This document shows positions 26,370-35,429 of a DNA stretch of 64,000 bases, piece by piece. Each line of letters opens with the position of its first letter. The first letter of the stretch is position 1. The translations under genes and the position numbers were made by a program. This DNA comes from GCA-2733415 sp049614485 (GTDB lineage Bacteria > Bacteroidota > Bacteroidia > Flavobacteriales > Flavobacteriaceae): the NCBI GenBank assembly GCA_049614485.1, contig JBMZDR010000001.1:1-64000 (forward strand). Direction: 5' to 3'. Below the pieces are notes generated by a model. The model saw nothing but the letters and a program-made list of their open reading frames with translations, had not been told where the DNA came from and did not search any database.

Positions 26370-27137
26370 ATGATTTTAACAGATACTCATACACATTTAT
26401 ATAGTGAAGCATTTGATGATGATAGAGCAGCAATGATGCAACGTGCTTTTAAAAATAATATACAACGCATGTTTGTACCTGCTATAGATTCAACTTATAC
26501 AGAGTCAATGTTAGATTTGGAAAAAAAATACCCTAAAAATGTGTTTTTAATGATGGGGTTGCACCCAACCCATGTCAAAGAAAATTACTTAGAAGAGTTG
26601 GCGCATGTTGAAAGTATGTTAAAGTCAAGAACGTTTATAGCTATTGGTGAAATAGGGATAGATTTATATTGGGACAAAACATTGCTGGAAGAACAGAAAA
26701 CAGCGTTTAGAATTCAAATACAATTAGCTAAGCAGTATCAGTTGCCAATTGTGATACATTGTAGAGATGCTTTTGATGAGGTTTTTGAGGTGTTAGAATC
26801 AGAGAAAGGAGATGACTTATATGGCATATTTCATTGTTTTACTGGAGATAAAGAACAGGCCCAACGTGCAATTTCGTATAATATGAAGTTAGGAATTGGT
26901 GGGGTAGTTACGTTTAAAAATGGAAAAATTGATCAGTTTTTAAAAGATATTGATTTAATGCACATCGTTTTAGAAACCGATTCGCCGTATTTAGCGCCAA
27001 CACCCTACCGAGGAAAACGAAATGAAACGAGTTACCTTACTGAGGTAGTGGCTAAGCTGTCAGAAATTTATCAGATGTCAGAAGAAGAAATTGCAAGCAC
27101 CACTACAGAAAATTCAAAAGCAGTGTTTGGAGTTTAA
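26370..27137 (+). CDS. tatD: TatD-family metal-dependent deoxyribonuclease
   Basis: A 255-residue TIM-barrel hydrolase. Metal ligands are visible in DTHTHLYS, GEIGIDLYWD, VIHCRDA, HCFTGD and ETDSPYLAP. TatD proteins are 3'-5' DNA/RNA exonucleases linked to oxidative-damage repair and DNA degradation. The gene is divergent from the protease-like gene; a TATTTTTG element (26333-26340) lies 29 bases before the ATG. Confidence 0.92.
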   Translation: MILTDTHTHLYSEAFDDDRAAMMQRAFKNNIQRMFVPAIDSTYTESMLDLEKKYPKNVFLMMGLHPTHVKENYLEELAHVESMLKSRTFIAIGEIGIDLYWDKTLLEEQKTAFRIQIQLAKQYQLPIVIHCRDAFDEVFEVLESEKGDDLYGIFHCFTGDKEQAQRAISYNMKLGIGGVVTFKNGKIDQFLKDIDLMHIVLETDSPYLAPTPYRGKRNETSYLTEVVAKLSEIYQMSEEEIASTTTENSKAVFGV

Positions 27138-27187
27138 CTGATTATCATAATATTTTTTGTTTTTTTGTAATCCTAAAGCCAATAATT

Positions 27188-28318
27188 TTGTCAAAATACG
27201 ATCACATACGCCCATATCATGATAGCGAAGTTAATCATGCATTAAGTAAACTTGGTGCTCATCCTATGGTGAAGTCTATGTTGAAATTTATTTACCCTCA
27301 AGCGAGCGATGAATATATAAAAGAACGCCTGGTAAACTGTAATTCAATAAGAGATTTTCAAACTAAAATTATAGCACGAGGTATTCAGAATGTGTTGTCG
27401 AGGTCTTCCCACGGTCTTACAACATCTGGGTTTGAGAAATTAGAAAAAGATACGGCGTATTTTTACATTTCTAATCATAGAGATATTTTATTAGACACAT
27501 GCTTGATAAACATATCATTGTTCAATCATGATTTAGTGATGACAGCGTCGGCTATTGGTGATAATTTGGTTCAAAAATCATTTTTATTAGAGTTGGCAAA
27601 ACTAAATAGAAATTTTTTAGTACAGCGTGGGTTAGGACCCAGAGAAATGCTGAAGAGTTCCAAGTTAATGTCAGAATACATAGCTAAAAATCTATTAGAA
27701 GATACACGGTCTGTTTGGATAGCGCAACGTGAGGGAAGAACAAAAGATGGGAATGACGTTACACAACAAGGTGTGTTAAAGATGATTGCTTTAGGGAAAG
27801 GTGATTTGTCTGTGTTTGATTACTTTAAGAAAATAAAAATTGTACCCGTTTCAATATCGTATGAGTTTGATCCAACTGATATGTATAAAATGCCTGAGTT
27901 ATTGGCAAATCATTATGAGGAAGAATATATAAAGTCTACAAATGAAGATTTTAATTCCATATTAAAAGGGTTGACAGGACAGAAAAAAAGAATACATATT
28001 CATGCAGGCAATGTTTTAGATTTAGAGTTAGATGCAATTTCTAATTCAAAAGAACCATTGAATAAACAATTTCAGCAATTAGCTTTAAAAATTGATGAAT
28101 GTATACATTCTGGTTATAAACTATGGCCTACAAATTATATAGCCTATGATATGTTGCATGAAACAGACAACTACTCTGAGCACTATACAGAAAAGGAACA
28201 ACGTCAGTTTGAACGAAGAGTAGAATGTAGAATTGATGCAAGTGATTCTGTTGCGTTAAGTAATTTTTTAGCAATGTATGCTAACCCTGTGATAAATAAA
28301 GAAAAACTAAATGATTAA
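27188..28318 (+). CDS. 1-acylglycerol-3-phosphate-type acyltransferase
   Basis: A 376-residue glycerolipid acyltransferase. The acceptor motif is SNHRDILLD, with one residue more between His and the second Asp than the classical NHx4D. A second block is WIAQREGRTKDG, the usual EGTR-like phosphate-binding site. No membrane helix is obvious. The start is TTG at 27188, giving MSKYDHIRPYHDSEV; no ATG fits before conserved sequence. It overlaps the asparaginase gene by 8 bases. Confidence 0.82.
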   Translation: MSKYDHIRPYHDSEVNHALSKLGAHPMVKSMLKFIYPQASDEYIKERLVNCNSIRDFQTKIIARGIQNVLSRSSHGLTTSGFEKLEKDTAYFYISNHRDILLDTCLINISLFNHDLVMTASAIGDNLVQKSFLLELAKLNRNFLVQRGLGPREMLKSSKLMSEYIAKNLLEDTRSVWIAQREGRTKDGNDVTQQGVLKMIALGKGDLSVFDYFKKIKIVPVSISYEFDPTDMYKMPELLANHYEEEYIKSTNEDFNSILKGLTGQKKRIHIHAGNVLDLELDAISNSKEPLNKQFQQLALKIDECIHSGYKLWPTNYIAYDMLHETDNYSEHYTEKEQRQFERRVECRIDASDSVALSNFLAMYANPVINKEKLND

Positions 28319-29351
28319 TAAGCCAAATATTTTATTGATTTATACTGGTGGAACCATTGGTATGGTTAAGGATTTTGAAACCAACACCTTGCGCGCATTT
28401 AATTTTGATAATTTATTGGTTAGAATCCCCGAAATAAAACAACTTGATTGTAATATAAGTACTTACTCTTTTGAGGAACCAATTGATTCATCAAATATGA
28501 GTCCTGAGTATTGGCTTCAAATAGCTAATGTGATACAGGATAATTATACTGAAGTAGATGGTTTTGTAGTGTTGCATGGTTCAGATACCATGTCATACAC
28601 AGCGTCTGCGTTAAGTTTTATGTTAGAAAATTTAGAAAAACCCGTAATTTTCACAGGCTCACAATTGCCTATTGGTGATCTAAGAACGGATGCAAAAGAG
28701 AATTTAATTACGGCTATACAGATCGCGTCTTTACAAGAAAATAATCTGCCACAAATACAAGAGGTTTGTTTGTATTTTGAGTATAAACTGTACCGCGCAA
28801 ATAGAACAACAAAAATAAACGCAGAACATTTTGAAGCGTTTACATCACCTAATTTTCCAGAGTTGGCTGAATCAGGTGTGCATTTAAAAGTGTTTAAACA
28901 TAATTTATTAAACACAACAACTAAAACAGCTTTTTATGTGCACGAAAAAATGTGTACAGAGATAGCGGTGTTAAAGTTGTATCCTGGTATAACAGAAATT
29001 GTTGTGGCGGCAGTTTTAAACACGCCAAATATCAAAGGAGTTATTTTAGAAACATATGGTGCAGGTAATGCTCCAACCTTAGCGTGGTTTTCAAAACTGT
29101 TAGAAACAGCATTACTTAAAGGTATTCATATTGTAAATGTGACACAGTGTAGTGGTGGTAGTGTGATTATGGGGCAGTATGAAACTAGTATGCATCTACA
29201 AAAATTAGGATTGATTTCTGGTAATGACATAACCTTTGAAGCGGCGATTGCAAAAATGATGTATTTGTTATCCAAAGGGTTGTCAAAAAACGAATTCAAA
29301 AAACACTTTCAGACATCAATAAAAGGGGAGTTAACAGACTATTTCTCTTAA
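28311..29351 (+). CDS. ansA: Type I (cytoplasmic) L-asparaginase
   Basis: A 346-residue asparaginase converting asparagine to aspartate and ammonia. Both catalytic threonine regions are present: YTGGTIGM near the N terminus and VLHGSDTMSYTASAL. No signal peptide is seen, so it is the cytoplasmic type I form. It overlaps the acyltransferase by 8 bases and so is co-translated, although no functional link is obvious. Confidence 0.93.
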   Translation: MINKPNILLIYTGGTIGMVKDFETNTLRAFNFDNLLVRIPEIKQLDCNISTYSFEEPIDSSNMSPEYWLQIANVIQDNYTEVDGFVVLHGSDTMSYTASALSFMLENLEKPVIFTGSQLPIGDLRTDAKENLITAIQIASLQENNLPQIQEVCLYFEYKLYRANRTTKINAEHFEAFTSPNFPELAESGVHLKVFKHNLLNTTTKTAFYVHEKMCTEIAVLKLYPGITEIVVAAVLNTPNIKGVILETYGAGNAPTLAWFSKLLETALLKGIHIVNVTQCSGGSVIMGQYETSMHLQKLGLISGNDITFEAAIAKMMYLLSKGLSKNEFKKHFQTSIKGELTDYFS

Positions 29352-29540
29352 AAATCTTTCAAAAAATAACAGTTTAAATTTCATCAAATCACATTTTTTT
29401 TGTTATTTGGCAGTCGTTATTTAGTTAAAGACTATTAAATGAGCTAATTGATTAATTACTTCATTATTTTTTGACTGAGATAAAGAACTTTAAAATTATA
29501 TCTTTAAAACCATTACTAATTTAATTAAGATTAAGAAAAG

Positions 29541-30275
29541 ATGAAAAAAGTATTTTCTATTTTACCAGCAGTAGGGATGATGTTAGCAGCAGCAGAGGTT
29601 AAAGCTACTACTATTGCAACAGTTATTCAAGATGCACCGACAGAAGGATTCGGTCATGAAGCATTAAAGACGAGATTCATTGAAGGTGGAGCTGGTTTCA
29701 TGGGAATTGTATTATTGTGTTTGATATTAGGTTTAGCTTTCGTAATTGAAAGAATTATTTACTTAAACATGGCAACTACAAATACTGCAAAATTAACTCG
29801 TGATGTTGAAGAAGCATTAAACTCAGGTGGTGTTGAGGCAGCAAAAGAAGTTTGTAGAAACACAAAAGGACCAGTTGCTTCTATATTTTACCAAGGATTA
29901 GAAAGAAATAATGAAGGAATTGATTCAGTTGAAAAATCTATCGTTGCTTACGGTGGAGTTCAAATGGGGCAGTTAGAGAAAAACGTTTCTTGGATTTCTT
30001 TATTTATCGCAATTGCACCAATGTTAGGGTTCATGGGAACAGTAATCGGTATGATTCAAGCCTTTGATAAAATTTCTGCAGCAGGAGGATTAGATGCGTC
30101 ATTAATTGCAGGTGATATTAAAGTTGCCTTATTAACAACAGTATTTGGTCTTGTAGCAGCAATTATCTTACAGATTTTTTACAACTACATTATCGCTAAA
30201 ATCGATTCTATCGTTAACGATATGGAAGATGCTTCAATCTCTTTGATTGACTTATTAGTTGCAAACAAAAAATAA
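29541..30275 (+). CDS. exbB: MotA/TolQ/ExbB proton channel family protein
   Basis: A 244-residue inner-membrane protein with an N-terminal hydrophobic leader, then three membrane helices (about 50-73, 150-172, 190-215) with the ExbB/TolQ signature (APMLGFMGTVIGMIQAF). ExbB pentamers with ExbD form a proton-driven motor that energises TonB or Tol. It heads an operon with a four-helix protein and two ExbD proteins. The TonB receptor at 8.7 kb is one possible client. Confidence 0.93.
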   Translation: MKKVFSILPAVGMMLAAAEVKATTIATVIQDAPTEGFGHEALKTRFIEGGAGFMGIVLLCLILGLAFVIERIIYLNMATTNTAKLTRDVEEALNSGGVEAAKEVCRNTKGPVASIFYQGLERNNEGIDSVEKSIVAYGGVQMGQLEKNVSWISLFIAIAPMLGFMGTVIGMIQAFDKISAAGGLDASLIAGDIKVALLTTVFGLVAAIILQIFYNYIIAKIDSIVNDMEDASISLIDLLVANKK

Positions 30276-30340
30276 TAATTCTTGATGAATTACGTTCTTA
30301 ATAAAAGAGCGTAAACCTCAAGCTAAAAACACATATAATT

Positions 30341-30763
30341 ATGAATTTACAAAAAGCATTAACAGTAGCTATTGCAGTTATTAGTGTTATCGGTCTTGCG
30401 TTTTGGATTATGATCATCAAAGGTGGTGATGATAGTTCAGCAATAGATATGATGCTTTGGTTAGGAAAAATATTAGTGTTTGGTGCAGGTGCAATTGCAG
30501 TTGTATTGTCATTAAAAAATATTGCTTCTAACCCAGCAAAAATAAAAGCAGCCGGAATTTCTTTAGTTGCCTTGTTGGTAATTGTGGGAATTAGTTACGC
30601 TTTGTCTTCAGGACAAGAAGTATTAAGTGAAACAGGAGAGCAAATGGTATCTGAATCTGGATCTAAATATGTAGGAACAGGTTTAAGAGTATTTTATATT
30701 TTAGTAATCATTGCTTTAGGTGCAATGGTAGCGTCTGGAGTAAAGAAAGCTTTAAATAAATAA
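30341..30763 (+). CDS. Four-helix membrane protein in the ExbBD operon
   Basis: A 140-residue protein of unknown family with four hydrophobic helices (about 6-26, 38-60, 70-90, 114-134) and no enzyme motif. It sits between exbB and exbD, 3 bases before the latter, so it is probably an accessory subunit of the motor or helps its assembly. The position is the only functional clue. Confidence 0.75.
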   Translation: MNLQKALTVAIAVISVIGLAFWIMIIKGGDDSSAIDMMLWLGKILVFGAGAIAVVLSLKNIASNPAKIKAAGISLVALLVIVGISYALSSGQEVLSETGEQMVSESGSKYVGTGLRVFYILVIIALGAMVASGVKKALNK

Positions 30764-30766
30764 ATT

Positions 30767-31399
30767 ATGGCAAAAAGATCAATACCTGAAGTGAACGCAG
30801 GATCTATGGCAGATATTGCTTTCTTGCTGCTTATTTTCTTCTTGGTAACAACAACTATTGAACAGGATAATGGTATCACTCGTAAACTTCCTAGATGGGA
30901 AGAAGTGCCACCACCAAACCCTCCTGTAATTAAGAAGAAAAATATCTTTACAGTTGTTGTTAATAAGGATGACAAAATGTTAGTTGAAGATGAATTAATG
31001 GAACTAAAAGACTTGAAAAAGGCTGCCATGGAATTCATTGACAACGGAGGAGGAACTAGTGCTGAAGGTGAAAAATGTGACTATTGCCAAGGTGCAAGAA
31101 GTCCAGAATCTTCAGATCACCCTGCTAAAGCAATTATCGCTCTTAAAAACGAACGAGAAACTACGTATAGTACCTATGTGTCTATTCAAAATGAATTAGG
31201 TGCGGCCTATACAGAGTTGCGTAATAGAGAGGCAGTAAAAATGTACGGTGCAGGAAACACATATACTGTGATGAATGCTATTTACAAAGATCCAAAAGTG
31301 AAAGACGAGGCTTTAAAAGAAAAGTTGAAGACGCGTTTGGATAAGTTGAAAAATATGTACCCTCAGATTATTTCTGAAGCTGAATCAAAATCTAATTAA
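30767..31399 (+). CDS. exbD: ExbD/TolR family protein with CxxC-bearing insertion
   Basis: A 210-residue ExbD protein, longer than the usual 140. The single membrane helix carries the conserved proton-path Asp (MADIAFLLLIFFLV, near residue 16). The periplasmic domain contains an insertion with C104-D-Y-C107 and then SSDHPAKAIIAL. A cysteine pair is not typical of ExbD and may form a disulfide. It is followed 5 bases later by a second exbD. Confidence 0.9.
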   Translation: MAKRSIPEVNAGSMADIAFLLLIFFLVTTTIEQDNGITRKLPRWEEVPPPNPPVIKKKNIFTVVVNKDDKMLVEDELMELKDLKKAAMEFIDNGGGTSAEGEKCDYCQGARSPESSDHPAKAIIALKNERETTYSTYVSIQNELGAAYTELRNREAVKMYGAGNTYTVMNAIYKDPKVKDEALKEKLKTRLDKLKNMYPQIISEAESKSN

Positions 31400-31404
31400 G
31401 AATT

Positions 31405-31872
31405 ATGGCAAAGTTTAAAAAGAAAAAAGATGGCGAATTGCCACAGGCTTCTACGGCGGCTTTACCAGATATCGTATTCATGTTATTATTCTTTTTCATG
31501 ACTGTAACAGTTATGAAAGATAGTTCGCTAATGGTAGAAAATAAATTGCCAGCTGCAGATGATATTGAAAAGTTAGATCGTAAAAACGATAAAGTAATGT
31601 ATATCTATGCTGGTAAACCGGCAAGTGGTTATGAGAAATTTGGTACGGAAGCAGTTATTCAATTGAATGATAAAATTGCAAAACCATCAGATTTAAAACA
31701 ATTCATCCACTCTGAAATAGCATTAAGAGATGAAGCAATTGTACCTTTCATGGTTACTGCTTTAAAAGTTGACAAAAATGCTAATATGGGATTAGTTTCT
31801 GATATTAAGCAAGAATTAAGAAAAGAGAATATGTTGAAAATTAGTTATTTATCAGTTAAACCTGCAAAATAA
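31405..31872 (+). CDS. exbD: ExbD/TolR family protein
   Basis: A 155-residue second ExbD with a positively charged N terminus (MAKFKKKKDG), one membrane helix with the proton-path Asp (LPDIVFMLLFFFMTVTV) and a periplasmic domain ending in ENMLKISYLSVKPAK. Two different ExbD proteins in one operon suggest a heteromeric ExbD dimer in the channel. A bidirectional terminator follows. Confidence 0.92.
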   Translation: MAKFKKKKDGELPQASTAALPDIVFMLLFFFMTVTVMKDSSLMVENKLPAADDIEKLDRKNDKVMYIYAGKPASGYEKFGTEAVIQLNDKIAKPSDLKQFIHSEIALRDEAIVPFMVTALKVDKNANMGLVSDIKQELRKENMLKISYLSVKPAK

Positions 31873-31892
31873 TATTGTAACATAATCATATT

Positions 31893-31924
31893 AAAAAAGC
31901 ATCCTGATTTCAGGATGCTTTTTT
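31893..31924. terminator. Bidirectional terminator between exbD and aat
   Basis: AAAAAAGCATCCTGA and TCAGGATGCTTTTTT are perfectly complementary (31893-31907 with 31910-31924); a few central pairs open to form the loop. A and T runs flank both sides. It serves the converging exbD and aat genes. Confidence 0.9.
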
Positions 31925-32561
31925 ATTTTAGATAGTGTAAGAAATCGTCCCTTGGTATTTCCTGTGCTCCTAAACTTTCTAAATGATTAGTGTGCATCTG
32001 GCAATCTATCAGCTTATAGTCAAGAGTTTTTAAATGCTCAACTAAAGTGATGAATGCTGCTTTTGAGGCATTGCTAACTTTTGAGAACATACTTTCGCCA
32101 CAGAATACTTTTTTGGCTTTTAAATTTACACCGTAAAGTCCGCCAACTAATTGGTCATCTTGCCATACTTCTACAGAGGTGGCTATGCCTTGTTTGTGTA
32201 ACTTAATATATGCTTCAGTCATATCATTTGTAATCCAGGTGTCTGGTTGTCCGTCACGTTTTATGTTTGCACAATGATGAATAACGTCTTCAAATGCGGT
32301 ATTAAATGTTATTTGAAACAGATTGCGTTTCAAAATAGTTTTCATGCTTTTGGATATGCGTAAGTTTTTAGGAAATAAAACCATTCTAGGGTTTGGTGAC
32401 CACCATAGTAATGGTTCGTCTTCGTTATACCATGGGAATATACCGTTGTTATAAGCGTGCAATAAGCGTTCTGTAGATAAATCACCACCAATGGCAAGTA
32501 AGCCGTTTTCGTCAGCCTCAGAATGGTTTGGAAAAATTATTTTTTTAGTTAATAGATACAT
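31923..32561 (-). CDS. aat: Leucyl/phenylalanyl-tRNA-protein transferase
   Basis: A 212-residue enzyme that adds Leu or Phe to N-terminal Lys or Arg, marking proteins for ClpS/ClpAP under the N-end rule. Family blocks are FPWYNEDEPLLWWSPNPRMV, GLYGVNLKAKKVFCGESMFS and DCQMHTNHLESLGA. Its stop codon lies within the terminator stem. It is 3 bases downstream of the fatty-acid transporter gene and so in the same transcript. Confidence 0.95.
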   Translation of the reverse strand: MYLLTKKIIFPNHSEADENGLLAIGGDLSTERLLHAYNNGIFPWYNEDEPLLWWSPNPRMVLFPKNLRISKSMKTILKRNLFQITFNTAFEDVIHHCANIKRDGQPDTWITNDMTEAYIKLHKQGIATSVEVWQDDQLVGGLYGVNLKAKKVFCGESMFSKVSNASKAAFITLVEHLKTLDYKLIDCQMHTNHLESLGAQEIPRDDFLHYLK

Positions 32562-32564
32562 TAC

Positions 32565-33929
32565 TTAAAATATTAAAAGACCTAAAATATAAATTACAGT
32601 ACCAACTAACATAACTAACAAGGTGTATGGTAAAATTTCTTTAGCTTTTAGTTTAGTAATGCCTAGTAGAGGCAGTGCCCAGAAGGGCTGCAGCATGTTT
32701 GTGATTTGATCGCCGTATGCTAAAGCCATAATTACTTTCGGTAATGATACGCCAAGTTTTAATGCAGACTCTAAAACTATTGGGCCTTGAATAATCCATT
32801 GTCCGCCTCCACTTGGAACAAATATATTAACTAATCCAGCGCTAAAAAAGGTAAAAATAGGTAATGTGGTTTGGTTTGCTATTGATGTAAAGAAATCAGA
32901 AATTTCTGTAACCATCCCTGTTGAGCTCATGATTCCCATTATGCCGAAGTATAAAGGAAATTGAATTAAAATACCAGAAGTCCCTTTAATAGCTTCCTCA
33001 AGAGCTCTTAAAAAGCTATAAAATTTACCGTGAAATATTAAAGCTAAACCTAGCATTAAGAAGTTGATAGCATTTAAAGTAAAGTTAAGCTGTAAGGCTT
33101 CCTCACCGTATTTTATACAAAATACGATAAGAATTAGTCCGCCGAATAACCAAGCTAATAGGTTAGAATGATCTAGTTTTTCTGCACCCGTGATTTCTTT
33201 CGGTATGGCGTTAAATTTATACTTTGGAAGACTTAGTGTAGTAGGAGATGTTTTTTTTGCTATAAGGTATAAAAACCCAGGGATAACCATTAGTACCACT
33301 CCAAATATAATTAAGTTCCAGTAGCTAAATATTGTATTGCTTGTTGCAATTTGCAGTGGAATTTCAGAGTTTACTATCGTAGCGTTGCTCAATAAGTCCT
33401 TAATTCTTCCGTTTCCAGCAGCATCTAAAGGTGCAGAGCCACTAATTCCGGCATGCCAAACCATTAAGCCAACATATCCGGCAGCTCCAACTATAGGGTA
33501 ATTTATTGAAATATTATTCTCTTGTGCGTATTCACCAACTTTACGGGCAAGTATTGCTCCAAAAATCAAACCTAGTCCCCAGTTTAAAAATGCAACCAAT
33601 ATTGTTGTGAAACTTACTATTAATACAGCAGTTGATGTACATTTTGTATAGACAACTAATTTGTTAATGAGTTTGCCAACAGGTTTGCTTAATACTAAAA
33701 CATGACCTAAAACTAAAATTAAGATCATCTGAAAAGCAAAGACTAAAAGGTTATGATTCCAGATGCCATCTTCCCAGTAAGATAAAATGTTAACTATATG
33801 CTGTTCATCTTTTGGTTCTGTAAAAAAATAAGCTAAAAGTATAGTTGCTAATGTGAGAAGTACAGCAATTGTAAATGGTGAGGGGAGTAGTTTTTTAAAG
33901 AGTGTTTCTATGGTTTTAGTAAAGTTCAT
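32565..33929 (-). CDS. Short-chain fatty acid transporter (AtoE-like)
   Basis: A 454-residue inner-membrane protein with about 11-12 hydrophobic helices and the AtoE-family block FVPSGGGQWIIQGPI. E. coli AtoE takes up acetoacetate and short-chain fatty acids; the same substrate class is likely here. It lacks a neighbouring ato pathway. It is followed 3 bases later by aat. Confidence 0.85.
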   Translation of the reverse strand: MNFTKTIETLFKKLLPSPFTIAVLLTLATILLAYFFTEPKDEQHIVNILSYWEDGIWNHNLLVFAFQMILILVLGHVLVLSKPVGKLINKLVVYTKCTSTAVLIVSFTTILVAFLNWGLGLIFGAILARKVGEYAQENNISINYPIVGAAGYVGLMVWHAGISGSAPLDAAGNGRIKDLLSNATIVNSEIPLQIATSNTIFSYWNLIIFGVVLMVIPGFLYLIAKKTSPTTLSLPKYKFNAIPKEITGAEKLDHSNLLAWLFGGLILIVFCIKYGEEALQLNFTLNAINFLMLGLALIFHGKFYSFLRALEEAIKGTSGILIQFPLYFGIMGIMSSTGMVTEISDFFTSIANQTTLPIFTFFSAGLVNIFVPSGGGQWIIQGPIVLESALKLGVSLPKVIMALAYGDQITNMLQPFWALPLLGITKLKAKEILPYTLLVMLVGTVIYILGLLIF

Positions 33930-33982
33930 TGAAATGGTTTTATAGTTGAAAATTACTATTATTTTATAGGTTGCACAATAAA

Positions 33983-34013
33983 AAAGCCATTTTGAGAATT
34001 ACAAAATGGCTTT
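33983..34013 (-). terminator. Rho-independent terminator after the DUF3127 gene
   Basis: AAAGCCATTTTG and CAAAATGGCTTT form a perfect 12-bp stem with a 7-base loop, followed on the minus strand by a T run. It lies 23 bases past the DUF3127 stop. Confidence 0.88.
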
Positions 34014-34035
34014 AGTATAGATTTTTCTAAATTGA

Positions 34036-34416
34036 TTAGAATGGTAAATCGTCGTGTTCCTCTTCTTTAAAGTTTGAAGTCGGTTCAAAAGCATCTACTG
34101 GTGCTACTGGAGGCATTCCTGCAGAACTCCCTTGGGCAGCTGCTAAGTTTTCAATACGCCATCCTTGTATAGAGTTGAAGTATTTAGTTTCTCCTTGTGG
34201 GTTAACCCATTCTCTTCCTCTTAAGTTGATTGAAACTTTTACTTGTTGACCTACTTGGTAAGAGTTTAATAAATCACATTTATCTTGAACAAATTCAACC
34301 AAAATAGATTGTGGGTATTGCTCTTCTGTTGTTAATACAACTTCTCTTTTTCTAAACCCATTACTTCCAAAAGTTTGAGTTTCTCCTACTAATTTAATTT
34401 TCCCTTGTATCTCCAT
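34036..34416 (-). CDS. DUF3127 protein with SSB-like acidic tail
   Basis: A 126-residue protein with a DUF3127 domain (about 1-93), a predicted OB-type beta barrel (GKIKLVGETQTFGSNGFRKR, then VGQQVKVSINLRGREW). A Pro/Ala-rich linker follows, and the last nine residues are EEEHDDLPF. That end closely resembles the DDDIPF tip by which single-stranded DNA-binding proteins recruit repair and replication partners. DNA binding is inference from this resemblance, since DUF3127 has no assigned function. Confidence 0.85.
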   Translation of the reverse strand: MEIQGKIKLVGETQTFGSNGFRKREVVLTTEEQYPQSILVEFVQDKCDLLNSYQVGQQVKVSINLRGREWVNPQGETKYFNSIQGWRIENLAAAQGSSAGMPPVAPVDAFEPTSNFKEEEHDDLPF

Positions 34417-34445
34417 GATGTGTGTATTTCAATAATATATTGTGG

Positions 34446-34453
34446 CAAAAGTA
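34446..34453 (-). promoter_or_regulatory. -7 element upstream of the DUF3127 gene
   Basis: On the minus strand TACTTTTG fits TAnnTTTG, 29 bases before the ATG. No TTTG at the expected distance. Confidence 0.4.
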
Positions 34454-34476
34454 ATTAAAACTCTGCACTTTATTGC

Positions 34477-35349
34477 TTATGCTAATAATATTTTCCAAGC
34501 TACTTCAACATTCCCTTTTTTCAAGTACTCCTGTGCTTTTTTGTGCATGTCTTCGGTACTTGCTTTTTCAATATGTGGGCATGCTTTTTTAGACTCTATC
34601 ATATAATTTTCTACCTCTTCTGGCGTTGGTATTTTCTCACTGTTTCCTAGTATTCCTAAGTCATTACCAGTAAGAATTGTACTGTTTCTTATGTGTTCGG
34701 GAATTGCATCAACGCCAATTCCTAAAGTTGCTATAGGTTTTGGTATTTCAAAAAAACCTTCTTTTGCACGACTATAAAAACTTCCGCCAGCTCTTGCAAC
34801 TAAATCTATTTTTTGTTGGTCTATTTTACCGTCGTTGTCTAAAATTTCTTCTTGAATATGAACTTTAACAACTTCACAAACTATCATGTTTCCTGCACCA
34901 CCTTCTTCTCCTAAGGCGATTACATTTGTGACTTTACATTCAAATTGTACTGGACTTTCTGCAACTCTAAATGGTTTTACGTTCTCTGAAGCTAACATTG
35001 AAAATCCAGCTTTTTCAAATTCGTTTACACCTTTAGGGTATGCTGTGCTTGCTAAGGACATTTGTTGTACCATGTCATAGTTCACCACGTTAATTACAAC
35101 TTCTTTTGTAGCTATACAGTTGTCTAAAGTATGTTTTGTGGTGTTATCTCTAACACTTCTAGCAGGAGAAAACACCATAATTGGCGGATTAGCACTAAAT
35201 ACATTGAAAAAGCTAAATGGAGCTAAATTCGGATTTCCATCAGCATCTACGGTACTTGCAAAGGCAATAGGTCTTGGGGCAACGCTCCCTAATAAGTACC
35301 CATGCAATTTAGGTACAGAAATTTCGTTTGGATTTATTGATAACATCAT
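34477..35349 (-). CDS. Flavin reductase-like FMN-binding split-barrel protein
   Basis: A protein of about 290 residues with a flavin-reductase-type split barrel in its first 190 residues (GSVAPRPIAFASTVDADGNP, ANPPIMVFSP, AYPKGVNEFEKAGF). A helical C-terminal tail of about 80 residues follows. It would bind FMN and act as an oxidoreductase; the partner is unknown. I use the ATG at 35349; the upstream TTG at 35367 lies inside a promoter-like element (35365-35372), so it is not a start. Confidence 0.85.
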   Translation of the reverse strand: MMLSINPNEISVPKLHGYLLGSVAPRPIAFASTVDADGNPNLAPFSFFNVFSANPPIMVFSPARSVRDNTTKHTLDNCIATKEVVINVVNYDMVQQMSLASTAYPKGVNEFEKAGFSMLASENVKPFRVAESPVQFECKVTNVIALGEEGGAGNMIVCEVVKVHIQEEILDNDGKIDQQKIDLVARAGGSFYSRAKEGFFEIPKPIATLGIGVDAIPEHIRNSTILTGNDLGILGNSEKIPTPEEVENYMIESKKACPHIEKASTEDMHKKAQEYLKKGNVEVAWKILLA

Positions 35350-35364
35350 TGTGAATTTGAAACA

Positions 35365-35372
35365 CAAAAATA
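35365..35372 (-). promoter_or_regulatory. -7 element upstream of the flavin-reductase-like gene
   Basis: On the minus strand TATTTTTG fits TAnnTTTG. A TTTG lies 16 bases upstream, shorter than the usual 19, so the match is partial. Confidence 0.4.
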
Positions 35373-35429
35373 ACTATAAAAGATGTAACAAAAAACCTTA
35401 TTTTAGTTCGCTTAAACTATTTTACAAGT

